Positions 53,574-63,449 of a DNA stretch of 64,000 nucleotides are shown here, piece by piece (positions within the stretch are counted from its first letter, which is position 1; each line of letters begins with the position of its first letter). A program made the translations under genes and the position numbers. The notes under the pieces are model-generated. The model was not told where the DNA came from and did not search any database. It saw only the letters and a program-made list of their open reading frames with translations. The stretch comes from JAKACA01 sp963735115. Lineage in GTDB: Bacteria > Actinomycetota > Acidimicrobiia > Acidimicrobiales > Bog-793. The DNA lies in contig CAVTJR010000003.1 in assembly GCA_963735115.1 (NCBI GenBank), positions 1,054,001 to 1,118,000 of the forward strand, in the 5' to 3' direction.

Positions 53574-56372
53574 TCAGCCGAGCGCCTTCGCCAGGGCCGT
53601 CACGATCGGCGTTCCCAGGCCAGTAGCCATGTCGTAATGCTTCGTGGCTGGGTAGAGGCCTCCGTTCGTCGTCGTGTAGTCGTTGTTGCCGACCTTGACG
53701 TCGTTGACGACGGCCTTGCCTTCGGCCACCAGCTTGTAGAGGGCAGGGTTCAAGAAGCCCAGCTTGTGGACCTTGCCCTTGTAGGCGTCGAGGAGGGCGG
53801 TCAATGCCGCCCAGAGGGGCGTGGCGGCACTCGTGCCGCCGACGACCGTCCACTTGCCGCCGAAGACGATGACGTAGCCATGGGACGGGTCGGCGCTGGC
53901 GGAGACGTCGGGGAGCTCTCGACAGAGCGTTCTGCCCGTGGCGCCGCAGGGGACCCCCGAACTGAGCGAGCTCACGACGCCGGGGCCGCGCTGGTACTTG
54001 GGCATCGTCCACCAGGAAGAGATGCCGCCCGTGCCGGCGCCCTCGGCGAACAGGGGCTCGTCCCAGACCGACTGCGTGGGCGCAGGGCCGAGCTTGGTGA
54101 GATCGGTGCCGCCCACGCCGGTCACGAACGGCTGCTCGGACGGATCCTCCACGCTCAAGAAGAGCGGCATCCAGACGAAGCCGCCGGCTGCATCGGCAAC
54201 CCAGGCATAGTCCAAGAGCGGGTCCGTGGCGACGGCGTAAGGGTCGGTGATACCCGTAATGAGCCTCGTCACCTTGTTCGTCCCGCCGGAGATGACCGCT
54301 ACGCCGGCTCCGCTGCCGTCGGAGCCTTCAGCTGTGACCAGGACACCGCTCCCGTTCGGATCGACGGCCAGCGACGTGGGGATGACCAACCCACTTAGCG
54401 TCGCTGTCGCCACGAAGTCGCCGGTGCTCGCCTCCAGCACCGTCACGGTGTCGCTCTCGGCGTTGCCGATGTAGAGCTTGTTCGAGGAGGCGTTGACGGC
54501 GAGCCCGTACGGCTCCTCGCCGACCGATACCTCGGCCAGCGTCAGCGAGGTGGGGCAGCCGCTCGTGGTGGTGGCGTCACATGCCGCGCCGCTGAACTCG
54601 CCAACTTCGTCGTCGCCGAAGTCGGTGAGGAACACCTGGTTGGTGGAAGCGTCCACCGCCACGTCTGCCGGCTCGTCGCCGCCGTATGCACCAACGATGG
54701 TGAGCGCCGACTCGTCGATGACGCCGATGTCGTCAATGCCGGCAAGGGCCACGTAGGCGGTGCCGGTGGCGCTGTCGACGGCGATACCGATGGGCTCGCT
54801 ACCGGGGTCGTTGATGACCGTCATGGGGGTGGCGCTGCAGCCGGACTGGTTGGCGCTGTCGCACGTCGCCCCGTCGATCTCGGCGACGATGCCAAGGGCG
54901 TCTTCCGAGACCCAGAGTTGGTTCGTGGTCGGATCCACGGCGAGGCCCTCTGGCTCGGTCGTCGATCCGAGAGCGATCGTCCCGACGGTTTCGAGCGTGG
55001 CCTCGTTGGCGACGGTGATGTCCCCGGTGATCGAATTGGCGAAGTAAACGGTCTGGGTCGCCGGGTCCACGGCGACGGCGTCAGGCCCAGGAGGCTGGCT
55101 GATCTCGGCCGGCGAACCGTTCGCCATGCAGCCTTCCGAGCCCACGTCACCGTCGGCCACGAAGGTGGACTGCCCCTGGATGGCGGCCTCCTTGAAGATG
55201 GAGTTCTCCGCCTTGATGACTGACTCGGGGACGAAGACGTCACAGCCGAAGGGGGCGGTCGACCAGCTCGAGGAGATGACCTGTGCCTTGTCCTGAGTGA
55301 CGATCTTGTCGTAGCCATCTGTCGGGCCCGTACCGCTCCCGATCGTCTCGTAGACCCGTACAGATGCCTTGGGGGCGAGGCCGATGACGGTTTCGATGTC
55401 GAGGGCCGCCTCAGGAGAGAAGTCGGCGTCCTTGCTTCCGCCGTCGACGGACACGTTCGTGAGCGGGACATGGGTGTGGTAGCAGGACTGGAACTTCGCG
55501 ATGTCGCTCTTGGAGTACGTCTGCTCCTCGAACAGGGCGATGGTGACGCCTTTGCCGAGATCGCCCTTGGCGAAGACCCCGTCGAAGGAGTACGCCTGCG
55601 CGAGCTGCGTCTCGGTCCAGCCGGAGAACTCCTTGGCCACCGCCTTGGCTGTCGCGCAGGCGATGGGGCCGCTCGTGGGGACGACGGAGGGAACGGCCGT
55701 CAGTCGTGGGTGACGGTGGGCGGCGATCGGACCGGGCGCACGTGAGCTGACGGTGTCGAGGCCGATGATCCCCTGCACGTCTCGGGCGATGGCGCTCGGC
55801 AGCGTGGGGGCGTCGGTGTTCACGATGGCCGTGGCCGGCACGGTGCCGGCCGGCTGGCGGTAGAGGCGCAGTGAGACGTGCAGCGCTCTTTCCACGAGCC
55901 CGACGTTGGCGCTCACCGGGATGATCAGGTGGTCAGGGGTGATGGCGCCAGGCCGCAGGCCGGCCTGGCGAAGCACGGCCGTGACCGCCGAGATGGTGGC
56001 AGGCGTAGGCCCGAAGACGGAGGCGAATTGACCGCGGGCAAGGAAGTGGCCATAGAGGGGGTTGCCCGGGGTGGAGACGGCCGTGGCGAACGAGGTCATG
56101 GCCGCCGGGTTGCGCGGCTCGAGCACGACGTCGATGTGCAGTGGGGTAGCCGCCCGGGCGGCACCGAGCGGGTGGTCGGCCAGCGGGACGGCGGCGGCCT
56201 TGCCCACAGGGGCCAGGTACGACGTGAGCACGGCATGCAGGCGACCGGCGGACGCCGCTGCCTGGTCGCCGGCTCCAGCCGTGGCGAGAGCGACCAAAGC
56301 GGAGCACACGAGCAACGTCCCACCTAGGCGGAACCGAAAGTTCCGACGGCTCGTCCGGCGAGTGACCATCAT
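53574..56372 (-). CDS. Secreted sedolisin (S53) protease with inserted beta-propeller
   Basis: 932 residues. After a signal peptide (about 15-40) comes a Pro-kumamolisin-type propeptide (about 60-205). The S53 catalytic residues are present: Glu321 and Asp325 in PEAALDIETV, the oxyanion Asp409 in VADGDVGSEG, and Ser848 in VVGGTSAATPLWA, with a terminal calcium-site-like DMATGLGTP. Between Asp409 and the final segment, residues about 428-737 form a YVTN/NHL-type propeller with repeats such as PEGLAVDPTTNQLWVSE and PYGLAVNASSNKLYIG. Sedolisins are acid-active endopeptidases. The propeller lies inside the catalytic domain and could gate or target it. Confidence 0.93.
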   Translation of the reverse strand: MMVTRRTSRRNFRFRLGGTLLVCSALVALATAGAGDQAAASAGRLHAVLTSYLAPVGKAAAVPLADHPLGAARAATPLHIDVVLEPRNPAAMTSFATAVSTPGNPLYGHFLARGQFASVFGPTPATISAVTAVLRQAGLRPGAITPDHLIIPVSANVGLVERALHVSLRLYRQPAGTVPATAIVNTDAPTLPSAIARDVQGIIGLDTVSSRAPGPIAAHRHPRLTAVPSVVPTSGPIACATAKAVAKEFSGWTETQLAQAYSFDGVFAKGDLGKGVTIALFEEQTYSKSDIAKFQSCYHTHVPLTNVSVDGGSKDADFSPEAALDIETVIGLAPKASVRVYETIGSGTGPTDGYDKIVTQDKAQVISSSWSTAPFGCDVFVPESVIKAENSIFKEAAIQGQSTFVADGDVGSEGCMANGSPAEISQPPGPDAVAVDPATQTVYFANSITGDITVANEATLETVGTIALGSTTEPEGLAVDPTTNQLWVSEDALGIVAEIDGATCDSANQSGCSATPMTVINDPGSEPIGIAVDSATGTAYVALAGIDDIGVIDESALTIVGAYGGDEPADVAVDASTNQVFLTDFGDDEVGEFSGAACDATTTSGCPTSLTLAEVSVGEEPYGLAVNASSNKLYIGNAESDTVTVLEASTGDFVATATLSGLVIPTSLAVDPNGSGVLVTAEGSDGSGAGVAVISGGTNKVTRLITGITDPYAVATDPLLDYAWVADAAGGFVWMPLFLSVEDPSEQPFVTGVGGTDLTKLGPAPTQSVWDEPLFAEGAGTGGISSWWTMPKYQRGPGVVSSLSSGVPCGATGRTLCRELPDVSASADPSHGYVIVFGGKWTVVGGTSAATPLWAALTALLDAYKGKVHKLGFLNPALYKLVAEGKAVVNDVKVGNNDYTTTNGGLYPATKHYDMATGLGTPIVTALAKALG

Positions 56373-56713
56373 GATTTTCCCCTCCTCGTCCGGGGTCCCC
56401 GCCCGGCGCCTCCGCTACCGTAGCCAACCCCGTTCGTCGCCGCAGGGGAACCGCCCGGTGGCGCCGCTCGGCCGGCTGCCTGCTCGCGATGATCCCCGGA
56501 GCGACAACGATTCCGGCCGAGTGCCTGCTCGGGACGATCCCCGGACGCGACAACGCCTCCGGCGAAGGGGGGTGCCGGAGGCGGTCGCAACGCTTTGGAA
56601 CAGGCTTCGTAAATTGTCGGCCGGCTGTCGGCTGGACTTGAGTCTTTGCCGAAAGTTTCTTCTCGCTTCCCACGCCGCCTGCGCCCGGCCGGTGGCGCCC
56701 GCTGCGGGCGCCG
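56373..56713. other. Intergenic region upstream of the sedolisin gene
   Basis: About 340 bases without a gene. It holds the 45-bp tandem repeat listed separately (56477-56566) and the promoter for the minus-strand sedolisin gene. Confidence 0.5.
56477..56566. repeat. Two imperfect 45-bp direct repeats
   Basis: Copies begin at 56477 and 56522. Both contain TGCCTGCTCG, GATCCCCGGA and CGACAACG in the same order, with a few substitutions and a one-base insertion in the second. They lie 105-195 bases upstream of the sedolisin start codon, in the likely promoter region, and could bind a regulator. Confidence 0.75.
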
Positions 56714-56875
56714 TCAGCCGGCGGCTTTGCGGGGACCGTGAGCCTGGTCGGGAGCTACCAACCAGGCGTACGCCTCGGCGAGGGTGAGGAGCGTCTCGGA
56801 CGTCATGTTCCGCGAGGTGATCGCCTCCAGCATCCGCTCTCGCAGCGCGTCGACGATCTGATCTTGAGTGGGCAT
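56714..56875 (-). CDS. Small helical protein, 53 aa
   Basis: 53 residues from the ATG at 56875, with AGGAG at good spacing; the longer frame to 56968 is unlikely because it would run into the divergent gene. Sequence is amphipathic and helical (ALRERMLEAITSRNMTSETL, then LLTLAEAYAWLVA). No family is recognised. It diverges from the S15-like hydrolase gene, 40 bases apart, and precedes the sedolisin gene in orientation. Confidence 0.6.
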   Translation of the reverse strand: MPTQDQIVDALRERMLEAITSRNMTSETLLTLAEAYAWLVAPDQAHGPRKAAG

Positions 56876-56915
56876 CTCGTTCTCCTGTGGGCGGTACCGG
56901 TGCCCCCGTCCTAGC

Positions 56916-58856
56916 ATGCGCGCAGTGCCTCCCTCAGGCTTGCGGCCGGCGCAAGATCGGCGCCGCATCGACCGATGCGTCGGACTCGATCACCCCAACC
57001 GGCGACGTGCAGCCGTCGTGCTCGGTTGCGGACTCCTCGTCGTCGCGCTCGCCCCCTGGTCGCCCTGGGCGCCGCCCCTGAGCGCCAGCCAGCTGTCGCC
57101 TGGCGGGCCCCGCCCCTTCGGGAGGCTGTCCTGCGAACCCCGCTACGGCATCCGCTTGTGCGTCGGCGGGCAGGTGAACGGAAAGGATCGTCGCGTCCCG
57201 AGCTTCGACGGCGTCCCCCTCGACGCCGACGTGGCCTTGCCAGCCACGGGCAGAGGCCCGTTCCCACTCATCGTCATGCTGCACGGCCTCGGCGGCTCCA
57301 AGACCGTTTGGGAGACGACGCGTGATGACGGCCTCCTCGACGACGTCACCTTCGCTGCCATGGGGTACGCCGTGTTGATGTACACGGCGAGGGGTTTCGG
57401 CGACTCCTGCGGCACGGCGCAATCACGTGTTGGCACGCCTGCGTGCGCCGAGGGTTACATCCACGTCGCCGATCAGCGCTATGAGATTCACGACACCCAG
57501 TACCTCGCGGGCATGCTCGTCGACGAAGGGATCGCGCAGCCTGACATCGCCGTGCTCGGCATCTCCTATGGGGCGGCAGAGGCCCTCGAGCTGGCGGTGC
57601 TGAAGAACCGCGTGCGCGAACCGGACGGCTCGCTCGTGCCGTGGAGGAGCCCCAAACGGCGCATCCCGATGGAGATCGCGGCCGCCTACGCGGAGTGGCC
57701 CTGGGACGACCTCGCCTCCGCCCTCGCCCCGAACGGCCGGCTGCTGACGGCGACGGACGCCGGTCCGCAAAGCGACCTGCAACCCGTCGGCGTGGAGAAA
57801 CAGTCGTGGGCCGATCTTCTCTACAGCGCCTCTACCGCTTTCTACCTGCCTCCACCGGGGGCGGAGGCGACGGCGAACATGACCGATTGGTTCGACGCCA
57901 TCAGCGCGGGGGAGCCGTACGGGGCACCGGCTGAGGAGGCGCTGCAGGCGATGCAGGAGTACCACTCGCCCATCGACATCCCCATACCGGCCGGGGGCCC
58001 GGCCCCGACGGTGATACAGAACGGGTGGACCGACACCTTGTTCCCGGTCTCAGAAGCCCTCCACTACGCCGACAAACTGCAAGCCGCCGGCGTCCACAGC
58101 CCACTGCTGATGATCTTTGACGACGTCGGCCACGGCTGGGCGCAGAACAAGGCGGCCGACGTCCTCCTCCAGAACGCCAAGGTCATCGCCTTCCTCAATG
58201 CCGTTATGTTGCAGCATTCCACCCCGGAGACCGGTGTCATCGCCGTGGGGACGACCTGCCCGAAGAGCGCTCCCTCGGGGCCTGTGCTGGACGCCTCGAC
58301 GTTCGCCGGGTTGCAGGCGGGGGCGCTCTCGTTCGGCTCGCCGGCCGCACAAGTCGTGACGTCGTCCGGCGGCTCGCGCCAGGTGGCCGCCGAGCTCAAC
58401 CCGGTCTACGCCCCGTATTGCCGGCAGCTGCCGGGCGCCCAGGAGCCGGGGACGGCCGTCTACCAGCTGGCCGTGGCGCAGTCGACGGCGGTCGTGGGCG
58501 GCCTCCTCATCCACGCCGAGCTGCACGTCACGGGCAGGTTCCCGGAGCTCATCGGTCGTCTCTGGGACCTCAACCCGAAGACCGGCTACCGCCAGCTCAT
58601 CGAGGCCGGCGATCTGCGTCCGAGCGTCGACCAGGTAGCCGACACGACTTCGAGAAGCTCCGGGCGCCAATCCGTCACCTTCCAGCTGGAACCGAACCTC
58701 TACACGGTCCCCGCCGGGCACATCCTGGAGCTCGAGCTCGTTGGCAGCACGGCACCGTGGTTTCGGGCATCGAGCGGTCGATTTCGCATCACGTTGACCG
58801 GACTGACGGCGACGATCGGCAGAGCCAAGGCGGAAGCGTCCTCGCCTCAAGGGTAG
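56916..58856 (+). CDS. Secreted X-Pro dipeptidyl-peptidase-like (S15/CocE) alpha/beta-hydrolase
   Basis: 646 residues from the ATG at 56916; a GTG at 56868 would overlap the divergent small gene. A hydrophobic signal/anchor (about 32-55) precedes the hydrolase domain: FPLIVMLHGLGGSKTVW, nucleophile elbow VLGISYGAAEALE with GISYG, and a His in DDVGHGW. The C-terminal domain of about 190 residues (TVPAGHILELELVGST) fits the galactose-binding-like module of S15/CocE enzymes. Substrates could be peptides or esters. It converges with and overlaps by 10 bases the propeller gene on the opposite strand. Confidence 0.88.
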   Translation: MRAVPPSGLRPAQDRRRIDRCVGLDHPNRRRAAVVLGCGLLVVALAPWSPWAPPLSASQLSPGGPRPFGRLSCEPRYGIRLCVGGQVNGKDRRVPSFDGVPLDADVALPATGRGPFPLIVMLHGLGGSKTVWETTRDDGLLDDVTFAAMGYAVLMYTARGFGDSCGTAQSRVGTPACAEGYIHVADQRYEIHDTQYLAGMLVDEGIAQPDIAVLGISYGAAEALELAVLKNRVREPDGSLVPWRSPKRRIPMEIAAAYAEWPWDDLASALAPNGRLLTATDAGPQSDLQPVGVEKQSWADLLYSASTAFYLPPPGAEATANMTDWFDAISAGEPYGAPAEEALQAMQEYHSPIDIPIPAGGPAPTVIQNGWTDTLFPVSEALHYADKLQAAGVHSPLLMIFDDVGHGWAQNKAADVLLQNAKVIAFLNAVMLQHSTPETGVIAVGTTCPKSAPSGPVLDASTFAGLQAGALSFGSPAAQVVTSSGGSRQVAAELNPVYAPYCRQLPGAQEPGTAVYQLAVAQSTAVVGGLLIHAELHVTGRFPELIGRLWDLNPKTGYRQLIEAGDLRPSVDQVADTTSRSSGRQSVTFQLEPNLYTVPAGHILELELVGSTAPWFRASSGRFRITLTGLTATIGRAKAEASSPQG

Positions 58857-61800
58857 GAGACCTGAACCCCCGAGACGAGATGGCGGTCGGTGTAAGTGCC
58901 AGTGGCGGCGGTGAAGCCGAGATAGACGTGCTTCGGCAGCCTCAGCTTCGTGGCGAGGAGCGTGAAGCCGTCGAGCTCCACGGTCACCGTCCCCCCGGCG
59001 ATGGTGACGGTCACCTGCAGGGGGAGGCGGCGAAGGGACGAGCTGCTGTCGATGAGCTGGCGCCACACGAGAGCGGTTCCCCCGGCCGTCGAGGTGACGA
59101 CACCGATGGAGTTGCGGTTCGGGTTCTGGGCGCTTGGAGAGCTCTGGAGAGCCACCGCCACCGCTGGTAGCCCGGCGAGACCGAGCCCCGGGCCGTCGAG
59201 GCCCGCACGGCCGGGTGGGGAGCGGCCGCTCACGAGCGCAAAGGTGAGCCCGCTGCCTCCGCTGCCTCCGGTCATGTCAGCCGTGAACGACGCCCGCAGA
59301 CCCACGGGCGCGATCGGCTCGGACCAGAACGCCGCCCCGGCGGCGTCTGCGCTCGCCGGCGTGAGCTGCAGGTACCCGTGGCTTCGCGACGCTCGGCCGC
59401 TCAGGTGCCAGCCGGGCCGTAGCGGCGACGGAAGCCGGTGCTCCCTGGCGCCAGTCCCGGTGAAGGTCACGGTTTGCAAGCCTGAGCCGTCGTCGCCGTT
59501 GATCACCCAGGTGGCAGAGGCTCTGCCGGCTCGCTCGGGCGAGAAGCGCACTGTCTCGACGAGGGCGTGGTGGGCCGCGATCTCGCTCCCTTCCGGCAGG
59601 GAGGTCACCGGGGAGAACCCGTCGGCGACGGGGGGCTTGGACTTGTTGATGGCGAGCGGTGTCCCCCCCCGATTGCCCACCGTGAAGCTCACGATGCCGC
59701 TCTGGCCGATGGCCACGGTGCCGACGTTCAACTTGAGGGAACTGATGGCGATCTGCGGAGGAGGCGCCGCCTGCCCCTCGAGGGGGACGGTGGCCTCTCC
59801 GACGCTCGTCGTGACCACGAGATGGTCGCTGAAGGTCTGTACGAAGTCCCCCGAGGTGGCGGGTGGGGTGAAGTCGACCGGCACGCTCAGAGAGGCTCCG
59901 GCCGCCAGGATCTCAGGTGGCGCAAAACCGTTGGCGAGAGAAAAGGGAGCGGGTGAGCCGGATTCGATGCCGACCGAGTCGACCGTGAACGACGACGGGG
60001 ACGTGTTCTTGAAGGACACCGTTTCGACGACGGGCCCGCCTCCGATCGGCTGGATCCCAAAGCTCACCGACGGCGGCGTGGCCGCGATGGGAACGCCTTC
60101 GGGTATGCCCCTTCCGCTCAGGCGTACCGACACGGTCCCGAGGTTGGTCGTCAGCGTCAACGTGCCTTCCTGCCCGCCGACGATCTCCGGCACGAACTTG
60201 ACCGGCAGGCTGATGCGCTTGCCGGCGGTGAGGTGCAGCTGCTTGGAGAGCGGCGGGGTGCGAAACGCTCCCGACGCGCCAGCCGTCGACACGCTGACCG
60301 AAACGCTCCGGACCGTCACCGGGCCGGAGGCGCTCAAAGTGGCGGTGGTCTCGGAGCTGGAGCCGAGGACGGTGTCGGCCGCCTCGACATTGGCGCCGGT
60401 GAGCGGTGGCGCGTTCTTGCGCGGACCGAAGGCGAGGACCTGTCCGTCGTAGTTGGCGACATAGATGCGCCCTTGATACGCGAGGGGAGGGTTGAACTTC
60501 GTCGAGTTGCCGACGCTGCCCTCCCACAGCAGCGGCAGGCTGGCGGCCGGTGTCGTGCTGTTGCCTGCCACCGGCACCGCCCCGAGGGCCATCAGCTTGG
60601 CGCTGTTGCCCGTGCCCGTCCGCACGACCTCCCAGACGATGGCGCTGCCGGCCTGCGAGCGGTCGGAGGTGACGATGGGGGCGCTGCTGCCGAAGGGATT
60701 CTCGGGACCCGTGCCGACCCAGTTGAGCGACACCTGCCCGTCGGTGACGACCCGCTGGTAGACGTCGAGCTCGCCGGTGCTGGCCGCCGCCGTCGAACCG
60801 GCGCTCGCCGTTGTGATGTAGAGGTAGCCGCCGTCGCCCGGCCAGGCCGCCGGATGGGACCAGACGCCACCGCGCGGGCCTGTCTCGCTCACGACGTCGT
60901 CGAGATCGCTCGGCGGCCCCTGATCGACCCCTCCGAGATCGTTCCGGTTGAGGAGGTAGACCTCGCCTGACTTGCCGACCTGGACGAGCAGGTCGGGCTC
61001 GCTCGGGGTTCCGAACGACGCCGGCAGCCCGATGGGCGATCCGGACCCGAGGTCGCCGTCGTAGGTGTTTAGGGCGGCGGCGTCCGACGGGCAGAAGTAG
61101 TCGGTCAGCTGCAGGTGGGCACCGCCGGTGGAGAGCTTGATGACGCATTCGCCCAGGCCGGCGGGCTCGGGAACGTCGAGACCGGGGCCTGGCGAGGGTG
61201 TGCCGCCGTTGCCCGTGGCCACATAGAGGTTGCCCGAGTTGTCGACGACAATGCCTCCTGGGCCCCAGATGCCACCGCCGTCGGCGCTGTCGGTGGTCTC
61301 GTCGACCCACATGTCGTTCAAGACGCCCGTCGATCGCACGCCGGCGATCCAGCCGTACCAGGTCGACTCGTCGCAATGAGCGCCGAAGGCGGCATACACC
61401 TCACCGTTGACGAGGGCCAGACCGGGGCGCTGCATCTGGTACACCGGGTTGAACGTCGGGTCGAAGCTGTCGCCGAGCAGGTTGGTGGCAGCGCCCTCGA
61501 TGGCGACAGGGAATTTCGCCATCTCCGTGCCGGTGGCGAGATGGACGGCCTGCATCTGCCAGAGGGCACCGCCGTCGGGCGTCGCCGTGTCCGTCGTGAA
61601 ATACGCCACCCCCGTGGCGGTGTCGACGACCGGGGTGCCGGTGATACCGACGGTTGGCGCCAGGTCTCCGCAGTTGATCGTGCTCGACTGCCAGGCCGGC
61701 CCGAAGTTGCGGGACCACTCGACCGCCCCCGTGCGCGGGTTGAGGCCGTAGGCGTTGTCGTCCTCGGTCGCTACGAGCAAGATGCCGTTCGCGACGATCG

Positions 61801-62110
61801 GCTGGGCGTAGATCTCGCCGGGTGCGACCCCGTCGACCTTCGGAAGTGTGATGTCGAAGAGCTGACCGAAGTCCTTGTTGTTGACCTGCGCCGGTGAGAT
61901 GGCGGCATGCGGATACCAGTTCGTGCCCAACTCGTCGGCATCGGCACCCACCACCGAGGAGCCGGCGGCGGTAGACGGTTTCGCGGCGGAGCCGGCAGCC
62001 AACTGTGGAAGGACGGCGATCTGCAGAGCCGCCACGATCGACAACACCAGACCAGCCCGACCTGCGCGCCAGCGGGCGGCGCCAGCACAGGCAGGGTCGA
62101 CTGATCGCAT
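58847..62110 (-). CDS. Secreted PQQ-type beta-propeller protein with Ig-like (choice-of-anchor D) repeats
   Basis: 1087 residues from the ATG at 62110, with GGAGGG upstream. A signal peptide (about 18-42) leads to a quinoprotein-like eight-bladed propeller (about 60-560, e.g. GNLYVATGNGGTPS and IYVANYDGQVLAFGPR) with no proven cofactor residues. Three choice-of-anchor-D/Hydin-like Ig domains follow (about 570-870: PPSVSFGIQPIGGGPVVETV, LKLNVGTVAIGQSGIVSF), and a C-terminal concanavalin-like domain of about 170 residues (GFTAATGTYTDRHLVSGVQV) that probably binds carbohydrate. It may be an extracellular adhesin or dehydrogenase; the former fits the lack of a redox partner. Confidence 0.85.
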   Translation of the reverse strand: MRSVDPACAGAARWRAGRAGLVLSIVAALQIAVLPQLAAGSAAKPSTAAGSSVVGADADELGTNWYPHAAISPAQVNNKDFGQLFDITLPKVDGVAPGEIYAQPIVANGILLVATEDDNAYGLNPRTGAVEWSRNFGPAWQSSTINCGDLAPTVGITGTPVVDTATGVAYFTTDTATPDGGALWQMQAVHLATGTEMAKFPVAIEGAATNLLGDSFDPTFNPVYQMQRPGLALVNGEVYAAFGAHCDESTWYGWIAGVRSTGVLNDMWVDETTDSADGGGIWGPGGIVVDNSGNLYVATGNGGTPSPGPGLDVPEPAGLGECVIKLSTGGAHLQLTDYFCPSDAAALNTYDGDLGSGSPIGLPASFGTPSEPDLLVQVGKSGEVYLLNRNDLGGVDQGPPSDLDDVVSETGPRGGVWSHPAAWPGDGGYLYITTASAGSTAAASTGELDVYQRVVTDGQVSLNWVGTGPENPFGSSAPIVTSDRSQAGSAIVWEVVRTGTGNSAKLMALGAVPVAGNSTTPAASLPLLWEGSVGNSTKFNPPLAYQGRIYVANYDGQVLAFGPRKNAPPLTGANVEAADTVLGSSSETTATLSASGPVTVRSVSVSVSTAGASGAFRTPPLSKQLHLTAGKRISLPVKFVPEIVGGQEGTLTLTTNLGTVSVRLSGRGIPEGVPIAATPPSVSFGIQPIGGGPVVETVSFKNTSPSSFTVDSVGIESGSPAPFSLANGFAPPEILAAGASLSVPVDFTPPATSGDFVQTFSDHLVVTTSVGEATVPLEGQAAPPPQIAISSLKLNVGTVAIGQSGIVSFTVGNRGGTPLAINKSKPPVADGFSPVTSLPEGSEIAAHHALVETVRFSPERAGRASATWVINGDDGSGLQTVTFTGTGAREHRLPSPLRPGWHLSGRASRSHGYLQLTPASADAAGAAFWSEPIAPVGLRASFTADMTGGSGGSGLTFALVSGRSPPGRAGLDGPGLGLAGLPAVAVALQSSPSAQNPNRNSIGVVTSTAGGTALVWRQLIDSSSSLRRLPLQVTVTIAGGTVTVELDGFTLLATKLRLPKHVYLGFTAATGTYTDRHLVSGVQVSYP

Positions 62111-62304
62111 TCTCGAGTGTTCCCTCCGCGTGAGCCAGCCCTTGCGAATACTCGGCAACCGTAGCTGGAGGGTCAGCCCATCGCTCTTGTCCACCGCTGG
62201 TGCCCACGGCGCAACGACCGAGCGAGGGGAGAGGACGTGTCAACAAGCCGGGCCGAGCCCGCCTCTAGCCATGCCGGCTTCGCCTCCACCGATAGTCTCT
62301 CAGC

Positions 62305-63282
62305 GTGGAGGCGGCACCGTTCGCGTCTGACGAGACCGGGCGGCTCTTCGCGTTGCAGGAGCTGCGGTTGTTGGACACAGCACCTGAGGCGCGGTTCGAC
62401 CGCGTCGTGCAGCTGGCCGCTCGTCTCAGCGGCGCGCCGATCGGCATCATGAGCGTGGTCGCCGAGCGGCGGATCTTCTTCAAGTCGGCCTACGGTGCGA
62501 AACCCGCCGGCATTTCACTCGGCCAGCCACCGCGCGAGTACTGGTTCTGCTCTCACATCGTCTCCTCCGGTCGTCCTCTCGTGGTGGCGAACGCCCGGGC
62601 GGACGAGCGTTTCCGGGACATCACGTCCGTCGTGTCCGAGCCGGGGCTCGTCGCCTACGCCGGCGTCCCCATCCACGCTCCAGGCGGCGAGATCATCGGG
62701 GCCCTCGCCGTGTTCGACATGGCGGAACGGCAATTCTCAGAGTCGGAGGTGGCGGTTCTCACCGACCTCGTCGCCCTCATCGAGGCGGAGCTGTCCCCTT
62801 TGCCCTATGTCACGACGGACGCCCTCACGGGCGCCATGAACGCCCGCAGCTTCGAGCGGGTCGGCAACCGCATGCTGGCATTCAGCGATCGCCGTGCCCT
62901 CGGCTCGGTCATGCTGCGGGCGGACGTGGCGGGTCTCGACCACGTCAACCGCACACTCGGTTCCGACGTGGGCGATCGCCTCCTCGCTGAGGCGGGCCAA
63001 ATGCTGCAGCACACGGTCCGCGGATCCGACTTGCTCGCACGTATCGACTCCGACGAGTTCGCCATCCTCCTCATCGGCGCCGACACCAACGCTGCCCGCC
63101 TCGTCATCGACCGCATCGTCGTGCATGCGCTCGAGTACAACCGCAGCTCGGGCAACCCCTACACCCTGGCCTTTCACCTCGGAGGCGCCGTGCACGTGCC
63201 GGGGGAGGCGGCCGACGTCGCCGGCCTCCTCGTCACGGCGGCGCCGCAACGGCAGGCCGCTCCCGGCGCCGCCATCGTCTGA
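62305..63282 (+). CDS. GAF-GGDEF protein with degenerate cyclase motif
   Basis: 325 residues from a GTG start. Residues about 10-165 are a GAF domain (LLDTAPEARFDRVVQLAARL, FCSHIVSSGRPLVVAN, YAGVPI), and about 170-320 are GGDEF-like. The signature GGDEF is replaced by DSDEF (ARIDSDEFAILL), so the two glycines are missing and cyclase activity is doubtful; a GTP-binding or signal-receiver role is possible. It has no membrane segment. The glutamine-synthetase-family gene starts about 170 bases downstream. Confidence 0.85.
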   Translation: MEAAPFASDETGRLFALQELRLLDTAPEARFDRVVQLAARLSGAPIGIMSVVAERRIFFKSAYGAKPAGISLGQPPREYWFCSHIVSSGRPLVVANARADERFRDITSVVSEPGLVAYAGVPIHAPGGEIIGALAVFDMAERQFSESEVAVLTDLVALIEAELSPLPYVTTDALTGAMNARSFERVGNRMLAFSDRRALGSVMLRADVAGLDHVNRTLGSDVGDRLLAEAGQMLQHTVRGSDLLARIDSDEFAILLIGADTNAARLVIDRIVVHALEYNRSSGNPYTLAFHLGGAVHVPGEAADVAGLLVTAAPQRQAAPGAAIV

Positions 63283-63449
63283 GGTAACGGGGGCGATGGC
63301 GCTTGCCGGCGTCGGCGAGCCGGCGCGCCGTTGCCCTCTCGGGGATCCGGCCCCGGCGTGGGCGCCCGCTCCCTCCAGGTTGCTTTCAGCGGACGCGGCG
63401 CTGTACGCGGCATGATCGCGAGAGCGCAGCGCCGATCGGAGGAGATCGA

